This document shows, in pieces, positions 14,205 through 26,800 of a DNA stretch of 64,000 bases. Both the position numbers and the translations under genes were made by a program. Source of the stretch: Breviolum minutum Mf 1.05b.01 (taxonomy: Eukaryota > Sar > Dinophyceae > Suessiales > Symbiodiniaceae); contig DF239931.1 in assembly GCA_000507305.1 (NCBI GenBank), positions 86,437-150,436 on the forward strand, in the 5' to 3' direction. How positions within the stretch are numbered: the first letter of the stretch is position 1; the number at the start of each line of letters is the position of its first letter. A model generated the notes under the pieces. That model was not told the origin of the DNA, made no database searches, and saw nothing but the letters and a program-made list of their open reading frames with translations.

Positions 14205-16330
14205 ACTACATGTTTGTTGTGGAACTAGCCCCAAAACAAACAAAAATCGCATCAGGTTGGCTTTTGTGCAACGGAGGGTGGAAAGCAAATAGACAATACA
14301 TTGTGAGAGCTTGAGAGGAAGAAACATAGCTGATTGCGAATCTGAATCTGAAAAAATGTCGCTAATAATGTTCAATGACATGATGAAATCTTTTTGGGAC
14401 CTGTGGCGGCAATGTGGCACTTGATGTTGGAAAAAGATGTTGCATATGTTGGGGCTTAAAAGATTAAAAAGGTTGTAAGGACTTTTGGGTTCCTACGTGT
14501 CAAGTCAACATGGATGGACCTTAAATTGAAGGTCCACAATCCTAGGCATTTCCCAGGGTACATGAAGGGGAACATGAAGGAAATTCATTTTGTAGCGAAG
14601 ATGGTTGTGAATGCCATATCGTAGGCGTTTCAGCCTCGACCCTTTCAAGACGACCAAAATGGTGAAAATTCGGCATTTCCAAAGAAAGAGCTTGAATAGA
14701 AACAAGCATTGAATTGTACTGAGTTTTTGTGAAATTTTGTTGGGACTAGTTTCTTTGTTTCACTTTGCGTTGGTTGCCATTTCGTGGTGACACTGGACCC
14801 AAAACAAAGAACAGTTGCATCATATTGGCTTTTGCGCAACGGAGGGCGGAAAGCAAATCGACAATACATTGTGAGAGCTTCAGAGGAAGAAACATAGCTG
14901 ATTGCGAATCTGAATCTGAAAAGATGTCGCTAATAATGCTCAATGACATGATGAAATCATTTTGGGACCTGTGGCAACGTGGCACTTGATGTTGGAAAAA
15001 GATGTTGCATATGTTGGGGCTTAAAAGATTTAAAAAGTTGTAAGGACTTTTGCGGAAAGATTTGTCTTTTTTGGGCTTTTGGGTTCCTACGTGTCCAAAT
15101 CAACATGGATGGACCTTAAATTGTAGGTCCACAATCCTAGGCATTTCCCAGGGTACATGAAGGGGAACATGAAGGAAATTCATTTTGTAGCGAAGATGGT
15201 TGTGAATGCCATATCGTAGGCGTTTCAGCCTCGACCCTTTCAAGGCGACCAAAATGGTGAAAATTCGGCATTTTCAAAGAAAGAGCTTGAATAGAAACAA
15301 GCATTGAATTGTACTGAGTTTTTGTGAAATTTCGTTGGGATTAGTTTTTTTGTTGCACTTTGCGTTGGTTGCCATTTTATGGTGACACTGGACCCAAAAC
15401 AAAGAACAGTTGCATCATATTGGCTTTTGCGCAACGGAGGGTGGAAAGCAAATCGACAATACATTGTGAGAGCTTGAGAGGAAGAAACATAGCTGATTGC
15501 GAATCTGAATCTGAAAAAATGTCGCTAATAATGTTCAATGACATGATGAAATCTTTTTGGGACCTGTGGCAATGTGGCACTTGATGTTGGAAAAAGATGT
15601 TGCATATGTTGGGGCTTAAAAGATTTAAAAAGTTGTATGGACTTTTGCGGAAGGACTTGTCTTTTTTGGGCTTTTGGGTTCCCACGTGTCCAAATCAACA
15701 TGGACGGACCTTAAATTGTAGGTCCACAATCCTAGACATTTCCCAGGGTACATGAAGGGGAACATGAAGGAAATTCATGTTGTAGCGAAGATGGTTGTGA
15801 ATGCCATATCGTAGGCGTTTCAGCCTCGACCCTTTCAAGACGACCAAAATGGTGAAATTCGGCATTTTCAAAGAAAGAGCTTGAATAGAAACAAGCATTG
15901 AATTGTACTGAGTTTTTGTGAAATTTCGTTGGGATTAGTTTCTTTGTTTCACTTTGAGTTGGTTGCCATTTTATGGTGACACTGGACCCAAAACAAAGAA
16001 CAGTTGCATCATATTGGCTTTTGCGCAACGGAGGGTGGAAAGCAAATTGACAATACATTGTGAGGGATCGAGAGGAAGAAGCATAGCTGATTGCGAATCT
16101 AAAAAGATGTCGCTAATAATTTTCGATGACATGATGAAATCTTTTTGGGACCTGTGGCAATGTGGCACTTGATGTTGGAAAAAGATGTTGCATATGTTGG
16201 GGCTTAAAAGATTTAAAAAGTTGTAAGGACTTTTGCGGAAGGACTTGTCTTTTTTGGGCTTTTGGGTTCCTACGTGTCCAAATCAACATGGACGGACCTC
16301 AAAGTGTAGGTCCACAGTCGCCGCTTCTGC
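14205..16330 (+). repeat. Tandem array, about 590-bp unit, about 3.5 copies
   Basis: Anchor words repeat in fixed order. GGCTTTTG before GCAACGGAGGG recurs at about 14258, 14827, 15421 and 16017 (spacings 569, 594, 596). TTGCATATGTTGGGGCTTAAA recurs near 14443, 15007, 15599 and 16189. Copies differ by scattered substitutions and small indels, and the first lacks a block present in the others. Each unit contains ATTCATTTTGTAGC or a variant, the reverse complement of the GCTACAAAATG word seen on both sides. Three units keep an open plus frame of 72-74 codons (14765-14989, 15360-15584, 15954-16172), probably a by-product of recent duplication. Confidence 0.9.
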
Positions 16331-16404
16331 TCCCACCAAAATGGATACATCTACCAGTTCCAACGTCAACCTCCCTAAAACTTTCTACATCTGAACTGAC
16401 GAAT

Positions 16405-16640
16405 TCCTGATCATTTATGTACTACAAAATGGACTTCATATCTTTCATAGACTCTTGGAACATTTCCTCCCCTGAATCATCATTTGCTACAAAATGATTA
16501 TTGTTTTTTTTTTCGGATCAAGTTTTTGGCGCTACAAAATGAAGATTGGTTTTTATCATCCAAAAATCAATCAAAAAAACACCTGCTACAAAATGACAAA
16601 CCGGGTGTTTGCAACAAAATGCATTTCACAAGTCCTTTTT
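16405..16640 (+). repeat. Interspersed GCTACAAAATG motif field (right)
   Basis: TACAAAATG occurs near 16420, 16486, 16533 and 16582, with AACAAAATG near 16612. It is in the same orientation as the left field, so the two fields bracket the 590-bp array. Confidence 0.7.
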
Positions 16641-17065
16641 TTTTCTATCAATTTAGGGTCCGATCCCATTCTGTAGTGAGCATAAGTTCTCCCTTTCTGT
16701 GGTGAAAATTCAAAGGGGGATTTACTTTTAACATACACTTTCAAAAAATCGCACGGCATGGAGACATATGCAGATATACGCAGTATAAAATGATGTATTT
16801 CATCTATTTCATGATGACTCTCATGCCTTGATATGATATATATGTAGATTGTATATGCTTGTATATAAATATAATGTAAACATTATGTAAACCACACCCC
16901 ATATTTTGTTCATTTACCTTCATCCCCAGGTATAGCATTAGCAACTGAACTTGACTTCAAGTTTTACCTTGCTTATCTAGCTTTCGAACAACCTTGTAAA
17001 TGACGGGGTGCCCTCATTGCGGAGTACAGGTCCCTTGGCGCCCTTCTCCCTTCATCAGTCTTCAC
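16640..17065. other. AT-rich spacer, no gene seen
   Basis: AT-rich sequence with TATATGTAGATTGTATATG-like runs around 16830-16890. It would be the 3' flank of the channel gene that ends at 17071. Confidence 0.4.
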
Positions 17066-17070
17066 CCATC

Positions 17071-20000
17071 TCAACCGCGCTGGTTCCAAGTTGCTCGCAA
17101 CAGCCTAGGCCAATAGTGGCGCTCCCAGGTGCTGAGCGTTTTGGTCACCGACTGCATGTAATAAAGCTGCTTTTGCATATCCAGCGCACTTGCTGAGCCC
17201 TTAATGGCCATGCCTGGGAGGTGCAGCCCCTGGAATAGCAATACCATTCATGATGAATTGACCGATTCGGAGGAGGTTGCATATTCAGTCAAGAGTCAAG
17301 AGAAACAAAATGCGATTCTTGCCAAGTCACATCCATCTACGAAGCGGTCAATATCCACCTCATCATTCTCATTCGCCACGATTTTGAATAGATGCTGCAC
17401 ATCATGAACGCTCACGCCCACGCTGGACATGTAAGCCACGATCCGAGGATTCTTCATGCAGCTCACAAATTCATCCTTGAGCTGCGAGGAGTTCAAGTGA
17501 ATTCAGGGCTTGTGGTGGGAAACCATCACTTCTGAATCGATACCCGCCATGTAGAGATTTCGTCTGGCTTCAAATCTTGGGGACATGTCACAGTTCCTTA
17601 TTAACAAAATCATGTAAAGATTTCCAATCTGATGCAATCTGAATTATTCCTGCAGAGTGAGGTGTGTGTGAGGTGGTGCCCTCCTCCCTCTCAGAGGTGA
17701 GGAAGATAAAGTCATTGCTAGCAAAAAATCTTCACATGCTTTCCCTTCTACGGACTGCGTCGTGCTTTCCCGATATGCACAACACCATCTACACCTGTAG
17801 CACAAATGCTGTGCGCGAATGCCAGGCTAAGCAAATTGCAGACAAGCCTCGAACGAAATAAAGCCAGAACAGTCCTGAAGCCACATGTTTTTGGCTGTCG
17901 CTTCTCTTGTGATCGAATTCTACCCAGCTTGAGGCTGGAGGTAGAAATCCATGAAAAATCCATGAAAAAATCCTAGTTCTTGATCGCTAGTACTCCGCGA
18001 TTTAGATTCTGCTTGCGTGAAGGAACATAAGGAAATGCACGTACTACTCGTCCCTCTGTTTCGCACCTGATGTGCCTGATTCTTTCCTTTTCTTCAAAGG
18101 ATAGTGGTGCATGATGATCTTTCGTCCCCCCGCACAATCCATGCAGGATCATGCAGGCATGTGGTGGCGGCTTCCCTGCTAAGATCTATTGTAGGTGCAT
18201 CCTTCTTGTGCACTACCACGTGCATTGTTACAGGTTTGCTTGTTGCTGTGCATTTCTGCCGCGCTCATCACTCCAATCCTTTTTAACGAAACCTTCCACC
18301 GTGGAACCCTTATAGCCAACTTCCAACCTCCCACATTGCGTTGTTTGTTGGTCCCATCGAGACACTAAGTCGATACAAGAGAAAAGATCTCGAAGCTCAG
18401 TGGCCTGTTCCAAGAGTTTCCTGCCAGCGGTGGGAGAGGGGGCCCAGTAAGCAAAAGCGGAAGTCAGCAGAAGATGTGATCTCTCTTGGCTTACAATTGT
18501 GCTGACTCAGGTCACCAATATCCACACCTACCTTGAATCTTTGCTCCAAATGCCAACTAAACTAACTGTTTGCTGAATGAGTTTCTTGGACGTTCTTGGG
18601 AATCTGCCCCCATTTTTCCATTTTTAATGTGTAAGATGGAAGCCCTTTAGGGGTCTTGGGGGGTTATTACCATGCATCCCCAAGAACCTCCCGATGTCGA
18701 TGTCCTTCTCTCAATCAGGATCTGCTGTTCGCGGTCCGGCATCGAAGCTGCGACGGCACGTTCTACGAAAATTCCGGTCAAGATGTTGAAGATGGCGAAT
18801 GACGAGAAAAATGTATACCTCCAAAGTGGTTGCAGGAACAAGTGCGAGAAATGGATGATTTTCCCATCAAAGACATGGGGGCCCCATGTTTCTGTTTGAA
18901 AAATTGCAGTAGGTTTTCAAAACTCTGCACAATAAGGGTGGAAGGAATCTAGGCGTGACGTCGCCCGTATCTGATATTTAGGTCCAATTGTAGAAACTTT
19001 CACATCTATTGAGATGCTGCCCGCTTCAGATCTTTCCCTTCTATATGGTTGGTCGTTTGCGTGTGGCTCTAGAGCAATGTAATGGCGCCTAACTGGAACA
19101 GCTGCCCAACAACGCCCCCACTTTCTGCCCAGCCACGCAATAAATAAGAAATGATAGAAACTTCCCAGCTGTCCCAAGATGGAATAATACAATGACCAGT
19201 CATTCCCTCCAGTCACAGCCATGTAGAGTGACAACATGGTTTTCAAGACTGACCCAAAATGCTCCATGACCTCAGCACACCAGCGCGCTGGTGGCTTACC
19301 ATGGATTTAACGTCAAAGAACAACACAAGTTCTCCAAGACGCTTCAGGTCAAAACCGAAACCTTTTAGTCACCCTTCCTGGAAACCAATTTGAAAACCTT
19401 AAAATCCAAGGCTCCAAATCTTGTTGTTCCGGTGGCATACTCAAACCAATGGCTTGAATACCATCGGCCACACCCTGAGCAAAGAGCAGAGCACCTTGGA
19501 ACGAATTGCCACATCACGGACGAACAGATGACATGTCTTCTTGCGGTCAGGCCACTCACAAAGACGATGAAAATCAGCAGGACCAAACTCCAAAACATGG
19601 CTGCCAAACATGCTCGAAAGCTCTCCATCATCATGTTGAGCTCCTCAGTTGAAAACAAAGCCAAAATCAAAACAAAGGTTCGACCATCGAACATGATCTG
19701 GCTTTCTGTCTTGCCAACCAAATAAGCGTGTTCATTTACTCTGTGTATGAGTCTACTTGGTCGACTTGCTGGCAAAGTCGAAAATGCTGAAACGAGGTGG
19801 ATGCTCAATTTTGTGCTGCTGTCTGCGGGCAAGTTTCGCGAAAGGCTGTGATGACCTTCAAACTCCTCAAGATGCGTGCGAACTTGCACAAGCGCAACAC
19901 TCTCCTGCAGTGTTGGGTGGCAACGCGGGTGGCAGCTGCCAGGCATGAAAAGACGGGGGGGGAAGCGACTGGCAAAAGAGGATATGTCTTGGGGGTCTCC

Positions 20001-21070
20001 CTCGCATCCCTCACCAGGTTTCTCAGCCTTTTTTCACAAGTTTGCTTTCAAGCTTCAAGTAGGTCACCGTGCCGTTGGTCTCCCTGCCACTAACGACACT
20101 GAAGGCCAGCTCAGCCACGCTGATGAAGACCAGCACGAAGTCCAGGACGTTCCTTATTCAAAAAATAACCACCTTTCAAGATCCTTTGTAAATCTATAAA
20201 AATAACTCAGTTCAGAAAGGATCCGAATCATACCCCACTAGTCACTATGCCAAGGTCAAGATTCCATCCGGCATTATCGTTGACGAAGAAGAAGAGCCGG
20301 TGGACAATCAGCCGCAAGGTGGTTTCTATGAAGAAGAACACCTCTGATGGATTCGAGGTCAGGAGGAATCGGAAACATGGAAAACATGGGAATTTTGAAT
20401 TTAGGTTTTGAAAGACCTACAAATGTCCACCGTGTATACAGTATATCAATGATTAATAGTTTCCCAGCAAGTCATTCATCTTTCAAAAAGGTGGCCATCC
20501 CGAACGGCAGGTTGCAAAGCCTATGAAGCTTGCGAAAACAAGATGATATTAGTGGATGCGAAACGAAAACACCCCATCTTTGAGGTGCTGATACCTCTTA
20601 TCATTTCCACATCTTATGGTCATGGTTGGTTTCCTCAAAACACATACCATGAAGTGCCAGGGGTCCGTGAAGGCAAAGTCCACATACCAAAATTCTGCTG
20701 GGTTGCCTGACTGCAGCAGACCAAAACCAGCTTTTAATAACAGCTTTAAAAAACAGTCTCAATTACCGTGATACCGTTGAATAAGTATCATGGCAACGGA
20801 AACACACCACGGCCAGTGATGTTTTTCCGTCCACAGGTGCCTTCCAAGGGATTCTTAAGACTCCAGTCCTCAGTCAAAATTCATAAAGCATCAACCGGAT
20901 CAAATTGGATCAGCCACTTTTTCCTCATTCCAGGGATGAATTCAGAACCGAGTCAGATGAGTCTTCAAATCTCTGAACTTCCGCCGAGGCTCGGTAAGAT
21001 AGGTGACCCACACAGCGTTAGCGAGAATTGCAAACATGGACATGTTTTGGAAGGCGCGCGAGTGCAGCAA
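17071..21070 (-). CDS. Voltage-gated cation channel 1, multi-exon
   Basis: Six-helix cation channel with an EF-hand-type tail, read right to left. S1 about 20950-21055 (NMSMFAILANAVWVTYL); S2-S3 linker 20640-20720 (FWYVDFAFTDPWHFMV); S3 20055-20155 (RNVLDFVLVFISVAELAFSV); S4 19845-19915 (RVLRLCKFARILRSLKVITA, a basic residue at nearly every third position); S5 about 19590-19650 (ELNMMMESFRACLAAMFWSL); pore 19140-19265 (TMLSLYMAVTGGNDWSLYYS, filter TGGNDW); S6 18700-18845 (FFSSFAIFNILTGIFVE); EF-hand-region exons 18350-18415 and 17331 to about 17490. The last exon is 17213-17071 (MAIKGSASALDMQKQLYYM, stop TGA). The 17331/17213 junction is GT-AG and keeps frame. One repeat of four, or a single-domain channel, cannot be distinguished; exon ends other than the last two are approximate. 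Confidence 0.8.
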
Positions 21071-21179
21071 CTGAACCTAGGTCATTCAAATTTATATGCA
21101 CCAAAATAAAAGATGAGATAATCATGAAGCAGTGTCATGCGCAACAGAAGCAAGCAACAATAAGTAAACAAGTCAGGAC

Positions 21180-21700
21180 CGGAGACGATCATAGTGAGAG
21201 ATACTTGGGGAAATAACTGGATGAAGGCCCCAATTCCAGGCCACCAAGAGTGCAACAAGGGATGCAATGGGAGACAAAGAATACTGGCCAAAGCCAGGAG
21301 ACACATGAAAGGAAACAAAAGGAGACACCAATGCTGGGAGACAAATGAAAGGACAAACCCGCTGATACCATGGCGGACACATCTATCTTCTGGTACAATG
21401 CTGTGGGGATTTGGGAGAAACACTTGCAAATCTGTAGTTGGACATTGGTTGCCCTTCGTGATCCCCACAATAAAACCAAAACAAAGAAAAGAGAAACACC
21501 TTCCTCACCAGCAGTGCCAGAAAGCAAGATAGCCATGTCTCGTAGGTTCCCGAATCCTGTGCCACCAATCTTGATATCTCAGCAATGTATTGACAAACCA
21601 ATTGCCATCCGCATAGGATCCAAACAAGGCTTGGCTCCTCGGCCAAACAGCTCAAAAAGTTGAGTGCCAAGAATGTCATCAATTCCCAAAAGTAGATATA
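21180..21700 (-). CDS. Exon with membrane helix, unknown gene
   Basis: On the minus strand, about 21390-21560 reads GTGFGNLRDMAILLSGTAGE then GVSLFFVLVLLWGSRR, a hydrophobic helix with a positive flank. A neighbouring stretch at about 21600-21660 (FELFGRGAKPCLDPMRMA) also looks coding. They could be 5' exons of channel 1 or belong to another membrane gene. Between 21240 and 21360 the sequence repeats a GGAGACA(C/A)ATGAAAGGA-like word, so frames there are partly low complexity. Confidence 0.35.
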
Positions 21701-21849
21701 TAGAGAGAAAGGCTGGGTCAGGTTGGTTTTTTGTTGGTACAATCCTTTGAGGGATCCTGATGTTCAGCTTCCCAGCTTCCCGTCTCTCAAAGCTGAAAGA
21801 TCCCACATTCAATTTCTATATGAAGGCTTCCAATTGTCTTCAAGAGTCA

Positions 21850-22650
21850 CACAACTTTGAAACATCACAAGAGTGGTTAAACGGTTAGACCGCACCTGAA
21901 ACTTTTTCACTTTGAGTACTCGCACACTTCCCTTCCGGATAAATTTGGTTTCCAAGTATCGCGCCAGTAATCAAGTTCGTCTTGGGCTGACCCTCCTGCA
22001 GAATACGTCTCAAACCCATGCCGCTCTCAGTCTGCTTAGCTTGGGGCCTTAGCTCCAGTTGGTACACGACAACAAGAAGCACTCTGAGTGGAATCAACTG
22101 ATGCAAGTTTTGCTGAGCTTGGGACTCACTTCTCCACAATGACGAAATTGACAAGAAAGACTTCTCTTGCTTGGCCTTAGCCTGCAGCTGTGAGTGATCG
22201 CAGCTGTTCTACTTTGACTGATTTTGGTTGAACCAAACACCACTGATTTTTGTCAACCGATGTGAGTTGAACTCTCCTTAAAGCACTGGTTTAACAGTTT
22301 CTAATTGCTGGTATGCATAACGGCATAACGTCCAACGTCCATTTGGTTCTTGATGGCCTGCAGCTCTACTTGGAAAGAAGTCAATCAACTTCAATTCAGG
22401 CTACCTGAGGTTGAACATTTCCAGCTCCTGTAGAAGTACCTACCTGAACAAGCACATGTGCCCCGAGGCTAAACCCAATCTCCTTTGGCAAGCTGGCCTC
22501 TTCCCGTTGCGCCACATCGCCTCAAATCTCATTTAGACCCGTGGCTTTCCGGAACGTTACACAAAAAGGTCTGTGAATTGGGCATCTAGGCAACCTCACG
22601 TCTACCAACACAGGAATTTGACCCCCCTCCCACTCCTAGTCGTGGCAGTC
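21850..22650. other. No supportable gene
   Basis: Only short frames without protein character. The sequence becomes markedly AT-rich from about 22650 onward. Confidence 0.4.
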
Positions 22651-22667
22651 AGCCCACTGTATCTAGT

Positions 22668-22920
22668 ATGGAGAAAGATGCTTGTAAGAGATGTAATGCT
22701 TCAAAGGATGCTGATTTGTTTTATGAAGATAGGAAATATTGCATGCGATGCTTGGATAAGGAGAAAGAGAAGCATCAACGACACAGGGAGAAAAAGATTT
22801 GAATATGTTGACCAATATTACAGTATGCAGAGCATAAGGGAGCAGTGTGAAGTTTGCAAATGTACAGGTAGAAAATGTGGATTGGCAAAACAGATACGAC
22901 AAACAAACTATCAACATTAA
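22668..22920 (+). pseudogene. Virus-style Cys-rich zinc-finger ORF, frameshifted
   Basis: A plus-strand frame starts at ATG 22668 and runs 44 codons to TGA 22800-22802. It has paired cysteines at residues 6/9 and 25/28 (CKRCNASKD ... YCMRC), followed by a Lys/His/Arg-rich helix. Directly after it, in another frame, a second Cys-rich stretch (EQCEVCKCTGRKCGLAKQ) runs to the stop at 22920. Small proteins with a C-x2-C pair, a basic coiled region and a C-terminal CxCxC-type finger are common in large DNA viruses and related mobile elements. The two halves look like one gene broken by a frameshift. Composition is AT-rich, unlike the flanks. Function unknown. Confidence 0.5.
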
Positions 22921-23184
22921 AAAAAACTCTTGGGAATTGGTGGAAAAATTTCCAGACTATTATTGAATAAAATTTATCCTTGAATTTATGTTTTGAAAAT
23001 CTGGATTTTGAGATTTTGGAAAATATGTTTCTTCTTATTTTCTGTGTGAAATGATCGAGTGAAATCTATTTTTGATGTATGTATGGTGTGCGGCGGGGCT
23101 GGTGTATGAAGGTTGGAGGAATTGGAGGACTCCTTCCTAGCTACTATTTCCATACAAGACGGTGTATGTATGCATGTATGAATG

Positions 23185-23330
23185 GCGAATGTATGTGTGC
23201 TATGTATGTATGTATGTATGTATGTATGTATGTATGTATGTATGTATGTATGTATGTATGTATGTATGTATGTAGGTAGGTAGGTATGTATGTATGTATG
23301 TATGTATGCACCTATGTCTGCGTGTATCTA
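23185..23330 (+). repeat. (TATG)n microsatellite
   Basis: Nearly perfect TATG tetranucleotide run, interrupted by TAGG variants near 23272-23284. Degenerate TCTA and TATG words continue to about 23530, ending in a GA-repeat at 23541-23560. Confidence 0.95.
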
Positions 23331-23875
23331 TTATCGATCAATCTATCTATCTTTCTATCTATCTATGGATGTGTGTAGGATGTATGTATCTATGTATGCA
23401 TCCCAAAATCTGTGCATCTACCTGACTATCCATGTGCGAATATATAAATATATATATGTATTAGTATATGTCTGTGTACTTGTCCGTGTATGTATGCACA
23501 TGTATATATGCATGTACCTGCGTAATGTATGCCCATATCAAGAGAGAGAGAGAGAGAGTGAGTGAGGTGTTCCGCGGTCATCATCACATTTTCAAGCACT
23601 TTGTCATTGCATTGCTTTGACTTGACGACTTCACCAAACGGTGGAAAGTCTGATCTACACATCGTTGGGCAACCTTTGCCGCCAGTGGAGCCCGAGTTGC
23701 ACATGCACAAAATACTTTTAAAAAAACTTCATGTCCCCATCTCTCCCCACTCATCTTGCAAAGGGTGCTCCAACAATTCAAACACATCTAATCTACAGTC
23801 TACCGTGCCTTTTAAGAAAAAGCATTCAACGGGAAAACGTCTTGATGGGCTGATTGGCCCTTTCTTTTGGGCAAA

Positions 23876-26800
23876 TCAAGACGATGTGGAGTCACTGACC
23901 GGAGCCTCATCCTTTGTCGGCTCCGGTTGCGGGGTGCTGACCGAGGAGTCCACAGGGTCGTCTCGGACGGGAAGCTCGTGTGCCATGACGTCGGTGATGC
24001 CCAGAACGTCCCGAAATGCTAAAGACCATTTCATGAAGGACCTGGTTGGCCATCATCATTGAGGAGGCGTCATTAAATAAAGAACCACTTGATCTCTGCA
24101 GATGATATACGTTCTATATTGTCTACCTTGTACATGCACAAATATTTGCGTATATAATATAGTATACAGTGTCATATGCAAAAGTAGTTGTACACAAGAG
24201 TAGTGTACATGAATGTTTGCCTTGACTGATGTACAGGCACAGATGTGTTGTGTAAATTCACTGATCATATTTGCAAAAAAAGGAACAACAATAAACAATA
24301 AACGTACAAAGACGGATCCAAACGTGTGGCCATGCATCACTATGTAAGGGATAGAACTGCTTCTCATCAAATTTACAAAAACAATCAGCAGACTTTTGGA
24401 AGCACGAAAGTCATTACCTACACTTCACTACAACTTGTAAAGAGATAAGAATCCACGAAAAAGGTTGCAAGTTCAACTAAATTCATTAAACTCTTCAGGA
24501 AAGTGTAAGGCACGCTTTGTCCGGGCATTTGATGGCCAAGTGCTTGACATCTGTGACCTCTGTGCCATGTACACTGAAGATACCTGAAATGATCAGTGAC
24601 AGCATGGTCTCATCCAAACTCACGGGTGGAAGATCACCGTTTGGAGTTAGCTCAACTGCGACCAGCTCCCAATTCGCATCCGGTTCCTCGAACACCTCCA
24701 CAACACGGCCATTTTAATAAGCGGGCTGCAAAAGGAACACAAGTTGTGTGCAATTTCATTCGTCTTTGGGGTGACCCCCACACCAACAAACAAAACTCTT
24801 CGTCGGCCGTCAACAAAGCAACTAGTTGCACCAGCATAAGCCCAAATAGCACTGTTAAAGAAAAAATAAGAAAGATATACATAAACACTGGCACCGTACT
24901 CCAGCTCACCCCAGATGCTACCCAGAAAGGCCCGTTGTCGACGACGAAAAGGATACAGAAAGGGGCACGGAGCGACGACACCCGAAACCGCCCCTATCAG
25001 CAAGTAACCCCTATAGGCTGAAGCTACCTAGAAAAAACAACTTTCCCAGCACCCGGTGTTAGATCAAGAAATCTATGCAATTCGTGTATTTCATGCTTTC
25101 AGGAAAGTGGCGCCAACACAAATCACCACAAAACTCTCAGAGGTGTTCAGATAAAGCACCTCCAGAATCGCTGTGTCTGGCCGAGCTGTCAGAACCACGA
25201 AGCGAGGAGCTGGGACATCTTCAGTGTCGGCCACCACTGCAACACCTACAACACCAGCCGTCAGCGCCTGCGTGACACGGCCCACGCAGCGGGCAAAGGC
25301 ATCTTCCAGGCGGTGTAAGCGTGAGACCAACCTTCGAGTGGTGAGCAGGGATGATGGAGCAGGGATGACCTACGTTCAACAAAGCGCGCCTGAAAATCGA
25401 AAAAGTGTTGGGGTTGAATGATGCAACTTGAATCAGAGGGAAAGAATTGATGGATATGGATCTGAATGTGGAGATGAAACGATGAAGAAACGACAAAAGG
25501 CACATGACAAGATTCAGATGTGATACAACTTCTGGATCATCGTTATCGTATCTTATGATGAAACTTCTAATACGATGAATGTATCACGGTTTTACATATT
25601 ATAAGTATAATATGTAGATATGATATTCTCAAATGCGTGCAGTTTATGTATGATATGTACAAACACGGGTATGAAAATAGAAGGACGGATATGACTTATG
25701 GACCAGTTCCCAATGGCAATCAAATGCAATGAGTATATTGTGTATAGGGGTAGTGGACGGATAAAATTGAAAAGTTGCTATGAAAGCACCACCCCAGCAG
25801 CTGTTGTTGTTCGGATTCCGTTTGCTTGAACTTACTCCTTGCAACACTGGCATCTGTCAGCAACCTTTCACGTTGTCCATCGCGAACACGTGCTTCTTCC
25901 TCCAATTTCCGCACATATTGACTCAAGAGTTTGATCTCCTTCTCCTTCACCTAACATTTTCGGGTGGCCACGAAAACAGGCTACATTGTATCTACATTGT
26001 ATACATGTATAAGTTGAATTAAGTTGATATAAAACCTTGAAGGATTGAACCAGATTCAATGTGACCAATTTTTCCAGGGATCTGCGACCCGCACCTCCAT
26101 CTTCAATTTCAACTCCTTCACTTCTCTGGTTCGAAGCTCACTTTCCTTCTGCGCTGTTTGGTAGCGATCCTTCCAAAGACCTCCTTCGGCAGGAGACAAT
26201 AAGGCCTTCCTTGGTGCGGCAAGGCACTAAGAACTACGTAGAGAAAGACTTCCGGAAGGATCCCTCAAAATCAAGCAGGCAGCGGGCTGGGAAGGTGGGA
26301 AAAAAGTTATATAGAATTTTGTAAGAATATCATAGAACATTAAGAATGCTCTGAAAGAAATTCCAGATTCTCCAAGGCCTCTGACACTTGCTTTAGCTTT
26401 CCTTGCAACTCCTCGATGGCACAATCCCGCTGAACCAACTCATGGTCCAACTCGGCCACATGTGCCCTTAGCGCCGACAGCTCTTCGCCTCCTACTGGAG
26501 ATCCCATCGCAGATCCTTCCAACCCAGGGCTCATGTCACGATGATTTCCCCCGTTTCGCGGACTGCCCGGTGCACTGCGCAGGCTGCCCGTTGCCGGGCT
26601 GTAAGGCGAGAACGCTTCACTCCCTTCCGTTCCCTTCAATGCCCTCAGCTGCGCGGCAATCAGAGCCTGCTCTGCGCGGGCTTCTGCCATGAGCTCTGGC
26701 ACAGAGGAAGCCATGGCAACTGGAATCCCACTGGATTTTTGAGAAGACGTGCCTGCGGTACCAATGCAAACTTTTGGGGCAAGAAACAGGGTGGAATAAA

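Noticed and set aside
14181-16172. Repeated 60-100-codon frames on both strands in the 590-bp array
   Set aside because: They repeat because the DNA repeats. No codon-level conservation or domain supports a protein.
21870-21960. Possible tRNA (a GGTTAAACGGTTAGACCGC stretch)
   Set aside because: No cloverleaf with A and B boxes at the right spacing could be assembled. No rRNA, tRNA or spliced-leader RNA gene was found.
23562-24062. 166-codon plus-strand frame
   Set aside because: The minus strand in the same place reads as a C-terminal exon (RDVLGITDVMAHELPVRDD) ending in a stop. The plus frame lacks any protein-like pattern.
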